A stretch of DNA of 64,000 nucleotides from Aliigemmobacter aestuarii (GCF_004799285.1 NZ_SSND01000001.1:372001-436000); one strand, 5' to 3'. Shown: positions 41,991 through 51,504, counted from the first letter of the stretch. Notes: generated by a model not told the origin, from the sequence alone. Numbers and translations: made by a program.

Positions 41991-43874
41991 ATGCCCCTCG
42001 ACCGTGACGAATTGCGCGACGTGGGCCTGTCGGTCGCCACCGTGGCGGGCCTTGGCGTCGCGGTGGCGGGATGGCTGTTTCCCGCGGCGGCCCCGCTGCA
42101 GACGGCGGGCCTGGCGCTGGCCTATGGCGCAGGCGGCATCCCGGCCGCGATTTCGGCCCTGCGCGCGCTTTTCACCGAACGCAGGCTCGACATCGACCTG
42201 CTGATGGTCCTGGCCGCGGTCGCCGCCCTTGCCGTTGGCGAGGCGATGGAAGGGGCGGTTCTTCTGGTCCTGTTCTCGATCTCGGAAACGCTGGAACATC
42301 TGGCGATGGGACGCGCCCGCCGGGCGGTCGAGGCGCTGATGGACCTGCGCCCCGACCGCGCCTTCCGGCTGACCGCCGACGGCACGACCGAGGAGGTGCC
42401 GGTCGAGGCACTGTCGCCCGGCGACCGGGTGGTTGTCAGACCGGGCGGCCGGGTGCCGGTGGACGGTCGCATCCTGCACGGCGCCGCGGCGATGGACGAA
42501 AGCACCGTCACCGGCGAATCGCTGCCCGTGCGCAAGGAACCGGGCCAGGCCGTCCACGAGGCGACCGTGAACCTGGACGGTGTGCTGACCGTCGAGGTGC
42601 TGCGCGGCGTGGCCGACAGCACGGTGGCGCGGATGATCCGGCTGGTGACCGAGGCGCAGGCCGCCAAGGCCCCGTCGGAACGCTTTTCCGCCTGGTTCGG
42701 CCAGCGCTACACGATCGCGGTCCTCGCCGGGTCGATCCTGGCCTACGCGGTCTTCCGCTGGCTTGGCCATCCGGGGGATGCCGCGCTTTACAAGGCGGCG
42801 ACGGTCCTTGTCGCGGCAAGCCCCTGCGCGGTGGTGATCTCGGTCCCCGCGGCGATCCTGTCGGCCCTGTCGGCCGCTGCGCGGGGGGGCGTGCTGTTCA
42901 AGGGTGGCGCCGCGCTTGAAACCCTGGCCGAGGTGCGGTCCTTCGCCTTCGACAAGACCGGCACCCTGACCACCGGCCGGGCCGAGGTGCGCCACATCCG
43001 CGTGCTTGACGGCACGCGCGAGGATTTCCTGGGTCTGCTGGCGGGGATCGAGGCCCATTCGGAACATCCGATCGGCGCGGCGATCCGGCGCGAGGCCGAC
43101 CGGAACGGGCTGCCCCCGGTTCCCGTCGGCGCCATCCACGCCCATCCCAGCGAGGGGCTGACCGGCGCGGATGCGCAAGGCGCGCTCTGGGCCGGGAACA
43201 CCCGCATGGCGGCCCGGATGGGGGCCGATGTAGCCCCGCTCGGCACTCTGCTGGACGGCACCGAAACGATGGTGATGCTTGGCCGCGGGCCGCGGATCAT
43301 CGGGGCGGCCACCGTGGCCGACCAGCCGCGCGCCACCTCGGCCGAAGGGCTGGCCGCGCTCCGCCGCGAGGGGGTCGGACGGATCGTGATGATGACGGGG
43401 GACCGCCGCGCCGTGGCCCATCGCATCGGCACCGATCTGGGCCTTGCCGCCGACGAAATCCACGCCGAACTGCTGCCCGCCGACAAGGTGGCCCTGGTCG
43501 CCGCCTTGGCCGAACAGGGGGCGGTGGCCTTCGTGGGCGACGGGGTGAACGATGCCGCTGCACTGGCGCGGGCCGATGTGGGCATCGCCATGGGCGCCGC
43601 CGGGTCCGAAGTGGCGCTTCAGGCCGCCGATGTGGCCCTTCTGGCCGAAGACATGGGCAGGCTCGCCCATGCCCACCGCCTTGCCCGGCGGACGGCGCGC
43701 GTGATACGGCAGAACCTCGTCTTCGCCCTGGGGGCGATGGTGCTGCTGGTGACGGGAAGCCTCTTTCTGTCGCTGCCCCTGCCCGTCGCTGTCATCGGCC
43801 ATGAAGGCGGCACGCTGCTGGTCGTGCTGAACGGCCTGCGGCTTCTTTTCGACCCGATACGGAGCGACCGATGA
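41991..43874 (+). CDS. P1B-4 type metal-transporting ATPase
   Basis: 627 residues. Seen in order: N-terminal membrane helices with no cytosolic HMA metal-binding domain; TGES at ~172; SPCAVVIS in a membrane helix at ~276; phosphorylation site DKTGT at ~320; SEHPIGAAI; GDGVNDAAAL at ~516; and HEGGTLLVVLN in the last helix (~603). The combination SPC plus HEGGT defines subgroup P1B-4 (CoaT, CtpD, NiaT), which exports cobalt, ferrous iron, nickel or zinc. This differs from CPC-type copper or ZntA pumps. Overlaps the glycerate kinase gene by 4 bp and is divergent from the CobW gene. Confidence 0.9.
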   Translation: MPLDRDELRDVGLSVATVAGLGVAVAGWLFPAAAPLQTAGLALAYGAGGIPAAISALRALFTERRLDIDLLMVLAAVAALAVGEAMEGAVLLVLFSISETLEHLAMGRARRAVEALMDLRPDRAFRLTADGTTEEVPVEALSPGDRVVVRPGGRVPVDGRILHGAAAMDESTVTGESLPVRKEPGQAVHEATVNLDGVLTVEVLRGVADSTVARMIRLVTEAQAAKAPSERFSAWFGQRYTIAVLAGSILAYAVFRWLGHPGDAALYKAATVLVAASPCAVVISVPAAILSALSAAARGGVLFKGGAALETLAEVRSFAFDKTGTLTTGRAEVRHIRVLDGTREDFLGLLAGIEAHSEHPIGAAIRREADRNGLPPVPVGAIHAHPSEGLTGADAQGALWAGNTRMAARMGADVAPLGTLLDGTETMVMLGRGPRIIGAATVADQPRATSAEGLAALRREGVGRIVMMTGDRRAVAHRIGTDLGLAADEIHAELLPADKVALVAALAEQGAVAFVGDGVNDAAALARADVGIAMGAAGSEVALQAADVALLAEDMGRLAHAHRLARRTARVIRQNLVFALGAMVLLVTGSLFLSLPLPVAVIGHEGGTLLVVLNGLRLLFDPIRSDR

Positions 43875-45115
43875 CCGATCATGCCCCGATGCGCGCGGAA
43901 GCGGCGCGGATGTTCCGGACCGCCGTGGCGGCGGTCGACCCGGAACGGGCGTTGGAGGCGGCGCTGGACCGGCACCCGGTGCCGCGCCCCGCCGGAGATG
44001 GGCGGCTGATCGTGATCGCCATCGGCAAGGCCGCGCTGCCCATGGCCCGTGCGGCGATCGCGCGCCTCGCGCCCGATCAGGTGCTGGCCGTCACCAACCA
44101 TGAAAACGCCCGCCCCCTGCCGGGTGCCACGGTAATGGCCGCGGGCCACCCCGTGCCCGATGCGGGCGGCGAGGCCGCCGGGCGCGCGGTCCTCGCGCTC
44201 TTGGACGGCGCCGGAGCCAGTGACCGGATCGTGGCGCTGGTCTCGGGCGGGGCCTCGGCGCTGGTGCCCGCGCCGGTCGAGGGGCTCACGCTGGCCGACA
44301 AGGTGGCGGTGAACCGGGCACTGCTGGCGGGGGGGCTCGACATCGGGCAGATGAACCTTGTCCGCCAGCAACTGTCGCAGCTCAAGGGCGGCGGCTTCCT
44401 GCGCCGCGCGTCCCCCGCGCCGGTCACGGCCTTCATCCTGTCGGACGTGATCGGTGATGACCTCAGGGTGATCGCCTCGGGGCCGACGGTCGCCCCGATC
44501 GGAACCCGCGCCGAGGCGCGCGCGCTTCTGGAACGGGCGGGCCTCTGGCCTGCGCTGCCCGGCGCCGTGCGCGCCCATCTGACGCGACCGGACGAACCGG
44601 TGCCACCGCTGCCCCCGGCGGAAAACCACCTGATCGCCTCGAACCGGATCGCCGCCGAGGCGGCGCGGGCCGACTGCCGGATGTCTCCTGCCCGGCTGGA
44701 GGCGCAGCCGCTTGAGGGCGACGTGGCAGAGGCCGCCCGCCGGATCGTCGAAACCGCGCGGATCGCCCCCCGTCCCCTCTGCCTTGTCTGGGGCGGGGAA
44801 ACCACCGTCACCCTGACCGGAACCGGAAAAGGGGGAAGGAATCAGGACCTTGCCCTTCGGATGGCACTTTCCGGCCTGCCCGGCCCCTGGGTCTTCATGT
44901 CCGGCGGAACCGACGGGCGCGACGGCCCGACCGAGGCGGCAGGGGGGCTTGTCGATGACGGAACGGCGGCCCGGATCCGCGCCGCCGGACAGGATCCGAC
45001 GGCCCTTCTGGCCAACAATGACAGCAACGCCGCGCTGGCGGCCTCGGGCGATCTGCTGGTGACCGGGGCGACCGGCACGAATGTCGCCGACATCCAGATC
45101 CTCATGCTGGGATAG
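43871..45115 (+). CDS. Glycerate 2-kinase (MOFRL family)
   Basis: 414 residues. ATP-dependent phosphorylation of D-glycerate to 2-phosphoglycerate, formerly annotated as hydroxypyruvate reductase TtuD. Seen: IVIAIGKAALPMA, the DUF4147 region VALVSGGASALVPAP and LSQLKGGGF, and the MOFRL C-terminal part LVWGGETTVTLTGTGKGGRNQ and SGGTDGRDGPTEAAGG. Length fits. It follows the metal ATPase gene with an ATGA overlap, an unexpected partner for a metal pump. Could feed photorespiratory or serine-cycle carbon, together with the aminotransferase at 15.9 kb, but that link is inference. Confidence 0.9.
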   Translation: MTDHAPMRAEAARMFRTAVAAVDPERALEAALDRHPVPRPAGDGRLIVIAIGKAALPMARAAIARLAPDQVLAVTNHENARPLPGATVMAAGHPVPDAGGEAAGRAVLALLDGAGASDRIVALVSGGASALVPAPVEGLTLADKVAVNRALLAGGLDIGQMNLVRQQLSQLKGGGFLRRASPAPVTAFILSDVIGDDLRVIASGPTVAPIGTRAEARALLERAGLWPALPGAVRAHLTRPDEPVPPLPPAENHLIASNRIAAEAARADCRMSPARLEAQPLEGDVAEAARRIVETARIAPRPLCLVWGGETTVTLTGTGKGGRNQDLALRMALSGLPGPWVFMSGGTDGRDGPTEAAGGLVDDGTAARIRAAGQDPTALLANNDSNAALAASGDLLVTGATGTNVADIQILMLG

Positions 45116-45166
45116 GCCGCGCGGCGGGGTCGTGCAGAAAATCGCGGGGGCTGTTCATTTTCCCTC

Positions 45167-45195
45167 TTGCACCCCCCGGCGCGACTGAATAAATC
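45167..45195 (+). promoter_or_regulatory. Promoter of the first tRNA-Gly gene
   Basis: TTGCAC and TAAATC separated by 17 bp. The expected start would lie about 24 bp before the mature tRNA. Confidence 0.6.
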
Positions 45196-45225
45196 ACCGC
45201 CTGTCCAGACGGACGGTCCAAGGGG

Positions 45226-45300
45226 GCGGGCGTAGCTCAGGGGTAGAGCATAACCTTGCCAAGGTTAGGGTCGTGAGTTCGAATCTCATCGCCCGCTCCA
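45226..45300 (+). tRNA. tRNA-Gly (anticodon GCC), copy 1
   Basis: 75 nt with encoded CCA. Seven-bp acceptor stem GCGGGCG / CGCCCGC, anticodon loop TTGCCAA with GCC, T-loop TTCGAAT. Identical to the copy at 45628. Confidence 0.97.
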
Positions 45301-45324
45301 GATGGACCACCGGCAAGAGCCGAG

Positions 45325-45358
45325 AAGAGGCGCCCCGAGGGGCGCCTTTCTTCGTTTA
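45325..45358 (+). terminator. Terminator after the first tRNA-Gly
   Basis: Perfect 8-bp stem GGCGCCCC / GGGGCGCC with a 2-nt GA gap between the arms (the inner pairs would open to form the loop), followed by TTTCTTCGTTT. Confidence 0.8.
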
Positions 45359-45385
45359 TGGGTCGCGCCGGTGACGTGCCGACAG

Positions 45386-45539
45386 AGGGGGCGCTGCCCC
45401 CTCGGGCCTTGCGGCCCTCACCCCCGGGATACTTGGACCAGAATGAAGGGCATTTGAATCAAATTGCCTTTCAACCTGACGAAAATACCCTCGGGGGGTG
45501 AATTTGCCGAAGGCAAAGAGGGGGGCAGACAGCCCCCCC
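45386..45539 (+). repeat. Intergenic five-stem repeat, copy 2
   Basis: Fills the 327-bp space between the two tRNA-Gly genes together with a terminator and a promoter. Shares an ~80-bp right half with copy 3 (51505), from TCAACCTGACGAAAATACCC to the final GGGGGGC/GCCCCCC hairpin. Its small stem reads TTTGCC/GGCAAA where copies 1 and 3 read TTTGGC/GCCAAA, a compensated change. The last hairpin is followed by TTTCTTTCC. Confidence 0.9.
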
Positions 45540-45584
45540 TTTCTTTCCACCCATGCTTTCCGCACGGACGCGCACGGGTCCCCC

Positions 45585-45613
45585 TTGCCCTTGCCTGCGC
45601 CATGGTCTAGGAA
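45585..45613 (+). promoter_or_regulatory. Possible promoter of the second tRNA-Gly gene
   Basis: TTGCCC and TAGGAA separated by 17 bp, ending 14 bp before the mature tRNA. Confidence 0.45.
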
Positions 45614-45627
45614 CCTCAGCACGGAGT

Positions 45628-45702
45628 GCGGGCGTAGCTCAGGGGTAGAGCATAACCTTGCCAAGGTTAGGGTCGTGAGTTCGAATCTCATCGCCCGCTC
45701 CA
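45628..45702 (+). tRNA. tRNA-Gly (anticodon GCC), copy 2
   Basis: 75 nt with CCA, identical along its full length to the copy at 45226. Lies ~100 bp upstream of hisB on the same strand. Confidence 0.97.
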
Positions 45703-45805
45703 GTTTCTTCCTTGCATCAGAACGGCATCTGCGGCGGCCTTGGCGCTTTCCAAGCGGCCGGGCGCGGCCTATAAGGCGCGCGCAACACAATGGCGGAGAT
45801 GCCCC

Positions 45806-46393
45806 ATGCGCAAGGCCCGGATCGCCCGCAAGACGGCCGAAACCGATATCGAGCTGACCGTGAACCTGGACGGAAGCGGCAGCTATGACATCCGGACCGG
45901 GGTCGGCTTCTTCGATCACATGCTCGATCAGTTGGCACGCCATTCGCTGATCGACATCACCCTGCGCGCCGAGGGCGACCTGCATATCGACGACCACCAC
46001 ACGGTCGAGGATTGCGGCATCGCGCTCGGGCAGGCGCTGGCGCAGGCCCTGGGCGACAAGCGCGGCATCCGCCGCTACGGCGAATGCGCCCTGCCGATGG
46101 ACGACGCGCAGGTGCGCTGCGCGCTGGACCTGTCGGGGCGGCCCTATCTGGTCTGGAACCTCGCTTTCCCGACGTCGAAGATCGGCGCCTTCGACACCGA
46201 GCTGGTGCGCGAGTTCTTCCAGGCGCTGGCCACCCATGGCGGCATCACGCTGCATCTGGACATGGTGCATGGGTTGAACAGCCACCACATCGCCGAGGCC
46301 GCGTTCAAGGCGGTGGCGCGTGCCCTGCGCATGGCGGTCGAGGTTGACCCGCGCAAGGCCGATGCCATCCCCTCGACCAAGGGCATGCTGTGA
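45806..46393 (+). CDS. hisB: Imidazoleglycerol-phosphate dehydratase
   Basis: 195 residues, normal for the monofunctional enzyme. Sixth step of histidine synthesis. Metal-binding motifs DDHHTVED (residues ~59-66) and [14 protein letters not shown] (~163-176) are both present, as are [16 protein letters not shown] near residue 30 and [11 protein letters not shown] at 45806 has GGAG 9 bp upstream; the longer in-frame extension is rejected. First his gene of this cluster, followed by hisH after 46 bp that contain a small AT-rich hairpin. Confidence 0.96.
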   Translation: MRKARIARKTAETDIELTVNLDGSGSYDIRTGVGFFDHMLDQLARHSLIDITLRAEGDLHIDDHHTVEDCGIALGQALAQALGDKRGIRRYGECALPMDDAQVRCALDLSGRPYLVWNLAFPTSKIGAFDTELVREFFQALATHGGITLHLDMVHGLNSHHIAEAAFKAVARALRMAVEVDPRKADAIPSTKGML

Positions 46394-46399
46394 GACCCT

Positions 46400-46418
46400 G
46401 AATTTTCGAAGAAAATTC
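46400..46418. repeat. AT-rich hairpin between hisB and hisH
   Basis: 8-bp perfect stem GAATTTTC / GAAAATTC with a 3-nt loop. Similar in style (TTTTCG ... GAAAA) to the double palindrome in the sox operon. Confidence 0.75.
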
Positions 46419-46439
46419 GGACGCTTGAGGGATGGAAGA

Positions 46440-47081
46440 ATGGCGCTGACGGTTCTCGTCGATTACGAAAGCGGAAACCTGCATTCCGCTGAAAAGGCGT
46501 TGCAGCGGATGGCGGCCGAACTGGGGGCGGGCACGGTGATCGTGTCCGACCGGCCCGAGGACGTGGCCCGCGCCGACCGCATCGTCCTGCCGGGCGACGG
46601 GGCCTTTCCGGCCTGCCGCCGGGCGCTCGGGGCGCATGGCGGGCTTTTCGAGGCGATGGAGGAAGCCGTCCGCGTCCGGGCGCGGCCGTTCCTTGGCATT
46701 TGCGTCGGCATGCAGATGCTGGCGACATGGGGGCGGGAATACGAGGACACGCCGGGCTTTGGCTGGATCGGTGGCGAGGTGGTGCGCATCACCCCGGCCG
46801 ACCCCATTCTGAAGGTGCCGCACATGGGCTGGAACGATCTGGTGATCGACCATCCGCATCCCGTGCTCGACGGCATAGGCACGGGCGATCACGCCTATTT
46901 CGTCCATTCCTACCATTTCCGGGTGGATGACCCGGCGCACCGGCTTGCGCATTGCGATTACGCGGGCGACATCACCGCGATCGTCGGGCGCGACACCGTC
47001 GTCGGCACGCAGTTCCACCCGGAAAAATCCCAGGCCGTGGGCCTGCGCCTGATCGGCAATTTCCTTCGCTGGGCCCCCTGA
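46440..47081 (+). CDS. hisH: Imidazole glycerol phosphate synthase, glutaminase subunit
   Basis: 213 residues. Class I glutamine amidotransferase that supplies ammonia to HisF. Triad visible: Cys in [11 protein letters not shown] near residue 83, His and Glu in [10 protein letters not shown] near 195. Also PHMGWNDL and YFVHSYHF, typical HisH motifs. ATG at 46440 directly follows GGGATGGAAGA. The stop overlaps the glsA start by one base (TGATG), so the two are coupled. Partner hisF lies 3.3 kb away at 50391. Confidence 0.95.
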   Translation: MALTVLVDYESGNLHSAEKALQRMAAELGAGTVIVSDRPEDVARADRIVLPGDGAFPACRRALGAHGGLFEAMEEAVRVRARPFLGICVGMQMLATWGREYEDTPGFGWIGGEVVRITPADPILKVPHMGWNDLVIDHPHPVLDGIGTGDHAYFVHSYHFRVDDPAHRLAHCDYAGDITAIVGRDTVVGTQFHPEKSQAVGLRLIGNFLRWAP

Positions 47082-47995
47082 TGGAGCTGCAGCCGATCCT
47101 CGACCGGATCGGGGCGGCGATGGCGGGCGCCGCCGACAGGGGCCGCGTCGCCGATTACATCCCGGAACTTGCGCGGGCCTCAACGGTGCCCTTCGGCATG
47201 GCGGTGGTCACCGCCGATGGCCGCGCCCATGCCACGGGCGACGCGCGTGTGCCCTTTTCCATCCAGTCGGTCAGCAAGGTCTTCACGCTGGCCATAGCGC
47301 TTGGGCGGTTGGGCGATCAGCTCTGGACCCGCGTCGGGCGCGAACCCTCCGGCCTTGCCTTCAACTCGATGATCCAGCTGGAGCACGAGAACGGCATCCC
47401 GCGAAACCCCTTCATCAACGCGGGCGCCCTCGTGGTGACGGATGCGATCCTGTCGGGCCATGCCCCACGCGAGGTGCTGGGAGAGATCCTGCGCTTTCTG
47501 CGCGAAGCGGCGGGGGATGACGACATCCACATCAACCGCGCGGTCGCCGCCTCGGAACAGGCGACGGGCCACCGCAACCTCGCGCTGGCGCATTTCATGG
47601 CGGCCCATGGCAATCTGGTGAACCCGCCCGAGCTGACCTGCGGCACCTATTTCCATCAATGCGCCATCGAGATGTCCTGCATGCAGCTTGCGCGCGCCGG
47701 ACGGTTCCTGATCGGCGGGGGCGCGACCGGGCCACGGCTGGTCTCGCCCGCCCGGGTGCGGCGGATCAATGCGCTGATGATGACCTGCGGCCATTACGAC
47801 GGGTCGGGCGATTTCGCCTTTCGCGTGGACCTGCCGGGCAAATCCGGCGTCGGCGGCGGGATCCTGGTGATCGCGCCGGGTCGCGCCTCGATCGCGGTCT
47901 GGTCGCCGGGCCTGAACGAACAGGGCAATTCCAAGCTGGGCACCGAGGCGGTGGAATGGCTGGCACGCGAGGCAGGCTGGTCGGTCTTTGGCTGA
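47081..47995 (+). CDS. glsA: Glutaminase (GlsA/YbaS family)
   Basis: 304 residues, standard length. Serine-dependent hydrolysis of glutamine to glutamate and ammonia, with the beta-lactamase-like S-x-x-K dyad in [13 protein letters not shown] near residue 64. Other family motifs: [30 protein letters not shown] and [11 protein letters not shown]. Sits between hisH and hisA and is coupled to hisH. A dedicated glutaminase in a histidine cluster may adjust glutamine or ammonia supply, but this is inference. Confidence 0.93.
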   Translation: MELQPILDRIGAAMAGAADRGRVADYIPELARASTVPFGMAVVTADGRAHATGDARVPFSIQSVSKVFTLAIALGRLGDQLWTRVGREPSGLAFNSMIQLEHENGIPRNPFINAGALVVTDAILSGHAPREVLGEILRFLREAAGDDDIHINRAVAASEQATGHRNLALAHFMAAHGNLVNPPELTCGTYFHQCAIEMSCMQLARAGRFLIGGGATGPRLVSPARVRRINALMMTCGHYDGSGDFAFRVDLPGKSGVGGGILVIAPGRASIAVWSPGLNEQGNSKLGTEAVEWLAREAGWSVFG

Positions 47996-48041
47996 AGCCC
48001 CTGCCCCGACTTCCCCTGCCCCGTCCCCGCGCGCCGAAGGC

Positions 48042-48425
48042 TCAGTTGACCTTCTGCCAGTTCTGCTTGGCGCAGATCAGCCCGCCCGCGACGCAGCCCG
48101 AAAGTTTCATCGCGCTGCCCGCAAGGTCGATCTTGCCGACATAGATCTTGTTGTTCGACGGTCGCCAGACCTTGCCTTCATACTTGCCGCCGCCGGCCGG
48201 AACCATGTCGATCACGATCTGCTTGCCGATGTTCTCGGACGCGTATTCGGCACCGTCCTTGAAAGTCTTGGCGATCGTTCCGCAAAAGGCGCCGCCGCAG
48301 GGCTTGATCGAGACATGGGCATAGGCCCCGTCATCCTCCTGCGTCTGCCACATGCCCACGATCGGGTCGGCCTGCGCGGCTGTCGCCGCCATTGCCAAGA
48401 CCGCGCCCAGTACAAGTTTCCGCAT
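48042..48425 (-). CDS. DUF2147 secreted small protein
   Basis: 127 residues with a signal peptide (MRKLVLGAVLAMAATAAQA). The mature part matches DUF2147: ADPIVGMWQTQEDDGAYAHVSI, CGGAFCGTIAKTF and KYEGKVWRPSNNKIYVGKIDL. Lipocalin-like beta-barrel predicted by family; role unknown. Encoded on the strand opposite the his genes, between glsA and hisA, breaking the cluster. The ATG at 48425 is preceded by GGGAGGAGG. Confidence 0.85.
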   Translation of the reverse strand: MRKLVLGAVLAMAATAAQADPIVGMWQTQEDDGAYAHVSIKPCGGAFCGTIAKTFKDGAEYASENIGKQIVIDMVPAGGGKYEGKVWRPSNNKIYVGKIDLAGSAMKLSGCVAGGLICAKQNWQKVN

Positions 48426-48568
48426 GGCTTCCTCCTCCCTGAAGCTGATGCGGCGGATCATCCGGCAAGGCCCGCCCCTCTGGCAAGCGTGACGTCGGGT
48501 CGCGCGCCCCTTGCGCCTGCGGGCCGGCCCGTGGCAAAGACCGCACCAACCACGGAAAGGTGTGCGCC

Positions 48569-49288
48569 ATGATCCTTTATCCCGCGATCGACCTGAAAGA
48601 CGGCAAATGCGTGCGCCTGCTGCGCGGCGACATGGAGGCCGCTACGGTCTTTGGCGAAGACCCCGCCGCACAGGCGCGGGCCTTCCAGGATGCGGGTTGC
48701 GAATGGCTGCATCTGGTGGACCTGAACGGCGCCTTCGCGGGCCGCCCCGTGAACGCCGAGGCGGTCGAGGCGATCCTCGCCCGCGTCAGCGTGCCCGCGC
48801 AGATGGGCGGCGGCATCCGCGACATGGCCACGATCGCGATGTGGCTGGAAAAGGGGCTTTCGCGGGTGATTCTTGGCACGGTCGCGGTCGAAAACCCCGA
48901 TCTGGTGCGCGAGGCCGCCCGCGCCTTCCCCGGCCGCGTCGCCGTGGGCATCGACGCCCGCAAGGGCCGCGTTGCCACCAAGGGCTGGGCCACCGAGACC
49001 GACGTGATGGCCACCGATCTGGCCCGCAGCTTCGAGGATGCGGGCGTCGCGGCCATCATCTACACCGACATCGACCGCGACGGCGCGATGGCCGGCCCCA
49101 ACATCGAGGCGACCGAGGCTCTGGCCCGCGCCGTCACGATCCCGGTGATCGCCTCGGGCGGCGTGAGCCGGATGGAAGACCTGATCGCGCTCCGCGAAAC
49201 CGGCGTGATCGCCGGCGCCATCTCGGGCCGCGCGCTTTACGATGGGGCGATTGACCTGGCAGAGGCGATCGCCGCCCTTCGCGGCTAG
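48569..49288 (+). CDS. hisA: HisA, ProFAR isomerase
   Basis: 239 residues. Fourth-step isomerase, a (beta/alpha)8 barrel. Catalytic Asp in [18 protein letters not shown] (residue ~8) and the second in [16 protein letters not shown] (residue ~170). Also [12 protein letters not shown] and [13 protein letters not shown] phosphate-binding loops. ATG at 48569 has GGAAAGGTG upstream. Its stop codon TAG shares the CTAG sequence with the stop of the convergent membrane-protein gene. Confidence 0.96.
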   Translation: MILYPAIDLKDGKCVRLLRGDMEAATVFGEDPAAQARAFQDAGCEWLHLVDLNGAFAGRPVNAEAVEAILARVSVPAQMGGGIRDMATIAMWLEKGLSRVILGTVAVENPDLVREAARAFPGRVAVGIDARKGRVATKGWATETDVMATDLARSFEDAGVAAIIYTDIDRDGAMAGPNIEATEALARAVTIPVIASGGVSRMEDLIALRETGVIAGAISGRALYDGAIDLAEAIAALRG

Positions 49289-50229
49289 CGCGCGGTGCGC
49301 GCTGCCCGGTCGACCAGCCAAAGCCACAGTCCGGCCCCGATGACGCCTGTCGACCAGGCCACCGGGATGTTGACGGCCACCGCGCCAAGGGCCTGCCAGC
49401 CCGGCACGACCAGAAGGGCGACGGTCAGGGGAAAGAGCAGGAAAAGGGCGTGGCGCCACAGGGGAACGGCGGACCCGAAGTCAAGAGGCTGTCCCGCGCG
49501 GCCAAGCCTGCGCATGGCCCAGACGGTCACGAAGATCATCGCCGGACATGACAGCACGATGAACGCGCCGCTCAGGGACGCGCGCAGAAGCCACAACAGC
49601 GCCATAACCACCGGCGCGGCCCACAGCAGCAGGGGCCCCGGCGGGTGGAGCGGCCCCAAACGATCAAGCAGGACATGAGCAGCCACAACAGGCAGGGCGA
49701 GGCCGACAAGATAAGGCAGCGTCACCTCGTGGCCCGGCATGGCGTCAATCTCGATGGGCCAGTAAAGCCCCCAGGTGGCCCCCAATACCCCCAGCACCAC
49801 AAGCCCGGCAATCTGCACCGCAACTGGCCCCTGTGCGAGGCGGCGCGCGAATGCAAACACAACCAGCCCCGTCAACAGCGCATGCCAGGCCAAAGGTGTC
49901 CAGATCAGTTGCAGCGGAAAGGACTCATACATCGTGCCGACGATCACTCCTTCGACGCCAAACCCCAGGATCGCGCCTCCCATGAACGCGGCGCGCCACC
50001 CGCCCAACCCGGCCCAGAGCACCGCTGACAAGGCCGCCGCCAAAACCAGCGAATAGGCCGCCCATGTGACCAGCAGTTCCAGCGGCCTTACTGGCGCTTG
50101 CGGCACCGTCCAGAACAGGTTTTCCGAACCCCATACCGCGATCAGGCCAAGCGAGAGCGAGGCCGCGACATAGCGTATGCCGGGTTTTGTCCGGGGTCCC
50201 GTCTGACGACTTGCGTGGCGTTCGGGCAT
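49285..50229 (-). CDS. Multi-spanning membrane protein of unknown function
   Basis: 314 residues from the ATG at 50229 (GGAG seven bases upstream). At least eight hydrophobic segments, e.g. [67 protein letters not shown] and [19 protein letters not shown]. No signature of a known transporter recognised. Its last codons overlap hisA tail to tail by 4 bp, and it separates hisA from hisF. Slightly lower GC and a looser codon choice than the his genes suggest later insertion; this is an impression by eye. Confidence 0.75.
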   Translation of the reverse strand: MPERHASRQTGPRTKPGIRYVAASLSLGLIAVWGSENLFWTVPQAPVRPLELLVTWAAYSLVLAAALSAVLWAGLGGWRAAFMGGAILGFGVEGVIVGTMYESFPLQLIWTPLAWHALLTGLVVFAFARRLAQGPVAVQIAGLVVLGVLGATWGLYWPIEIDAMPGHEVTLPYLVGLALPVVAAHVLLDRLGPLHPPGPLLLWAAPVVMALLWLLRASLSGAFIVLSCPAMIFVTVWAMRRLGRAGQPLDFGSAVPLWRHALFLLFPLTVALLVVPGWQALGAVAVNIPVAWSTGVIGAGLWLWLVDRAARTAR

Positions 50230-50390
50230 TCCGTGCTCCGGTAGGCGTATCTGCATGGCCTTGCGCCGTGATCCTTGCAGAAAACCGCGCCTGCCCAAAC
50301 GGCTTTGTCGGAACCGGCGGAAAAAGCCCGCTGGCCATGAGCGCCATCACCGCCTATGTAGGGCGCAACGCCTGCAAGCACGGTCGGCCC

Positions 50391-51152
50391 ATGCTGAAAA
50401 TCCGCATCATCCCCTGCCTCGATGTCGCCGATGGCCGCGTGGTCAAGGGCGTGAACTTCGTCAACCTGATCGACGCGGGCGACCCTGTGGAGGCCGCCAA
50501 GGCCTATGACGCGGCGGGCGCGGATGAGCTGTGTTTCCTTGACATCCACGCTACCCATGAAAACCGCGGCACGATGTTCGACCTCGTCACCCGCACCGCC
50601 GAACAGTGCTTCATCCCGCTGACCGTGGGCGGGGGCGTGCGGACGCAGCAGGACGTGCGGGCGCTGCTTCTGGCCGGGGCGGACAAGGTCTCGTTCAACT
50701 CGGCCGCCGTCGCCAACCCCGATGTGGTGGCCGAGGCCGCCGACCGCTTCGGCAGCCAGTGCATCGTGGTGGCGATCGACGCAAAGACCGTCGAACCCGG
50801 CCGGTGGGAGATCTTCACCCACGGCGGGCGCCGTGCCACGGGCGTGGACGCGGTCGACTTCGCCCGCACCGTCGCCGCGAAGGGCGCGGGCGAGATCCTG
50901 CTGACCTCGATGGACCGCGACGGCACGAAGGCGGGCTTCAACATCCCGCTGACGCGGGCCATCGCCGATGCCGTGTCGATCCCGGTGATCGCCTCGGGCG
51001 GTGTAGGCACGCTCGATCATCTGGTGGAAGGCGTCACCGAAGGCCACGCCAGCGCGGTCCTTGCCGCGTCGATCTTCCACTTCGGCACCCATACGATCCA
51101 CGAGGCCAAGGCGCACATGGCCGCGGCAGGCATCCCGGTGAGGCTGACATGA
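50391..51152 (+). CDS. hisF: Imidazole glycerol phosphate synthase, cyclase subunit
   Basis: 253 residues. Barrel partner of HisH. First catalytic Asp in [18 protein letters not shown] (residue ~11), second in [15 protein letters not shown] (residue ~130), plus [24 protein letters not shown] and [13 protein letters not shown]. Standard length. Starts at the ATG at 50391 with only a weak ribosome-binding site; longer in-frame starts have no homology. Overlaps hisE by 4 bp. Confidence 0.96.
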   Translation: MLKIRIIPCLDVADGRVVKGVNFVNLIDAGDPVEAAKAYDAAGADELCFLDIHATHENRGTMFDLVTRTAEQCFIPLTVGGGVRTQQDVRALLLAGADKVSFNSAAVANPDVVAEAADRFGSQCIVVAIDAKTVEPGRWEIFTHGGRRATGVDAVDFARTVAAKGAGEILLTSMDRDGTKAGFNIPLTRAIADAVSIPVIASGGVGTLDHLVEGVTEGHASAVLAASIFHFGTHTIHEAKAHMAAAGIPVRLT

Positions 51153-51469
51153 CCGACGCGCTGTCCCGCCTCGCCACGACCATCGCCGCCCGCAAGGGCG
51201 CCGATCCTGACACCTCCTGGACCGCGAAACTCCTGGCCAGAGGGCCAGAAAAATGCGCCGAGAAATTCGGCGAGGAGGCGGTCGAGGCGATCATCGAGGC
51301 GGTCAGGGGCGACCGGCAAAAACTCGCCTCCGAGGCCGCGGATGTCCTTTACCACCTGCTCGTCATGCTGGCCGCCCGCGACGTGACGCTTGACGATGTC
51401 CTGGCCGAGCTTGACCGCCGCGACGGCACCTCGGGCCTTGCCGAGAAAGCCGCCCGCGGCACGCCCTGA
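51149..51469 (+). CDS. hisE: Phosphoribosyl-ATP diphosphatase
   Basis: 106 residues. Second step of histidine synthesis. The MazG-like active-site helix is clear: [12 protein letters not shown] and [13 protein letters not shown] with the E-E-x2-E and E-x2-D metal-binding pattern. Coupled to hisF by an ATGA overlap. Separate from hisI, which is not in the window. Repeat copy 3 begins 36 bp after the stop and probably acts as terminator. Confidence 0.95.
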   Translation: MTDALSRLATTIAARKGADPDTSWTAKLLARGPEKCAEKFGEEAVEAIIEAVRGDRQKLASEAADVLYHLLVMLAARDVTLDDVLAELDRRDGTSGLAEKAARGTP

Positions 51470-51504
51470 CCCCCGGTCCGAACCCCGGCCGACATAAGGG
51501 AAAA

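Noticed and set aside
41445-43802. 785-codon frame opposite the P-type ATPase
   Set aside because: Same cause: low-complexity product, while the plus strand has all ATPase motifs.
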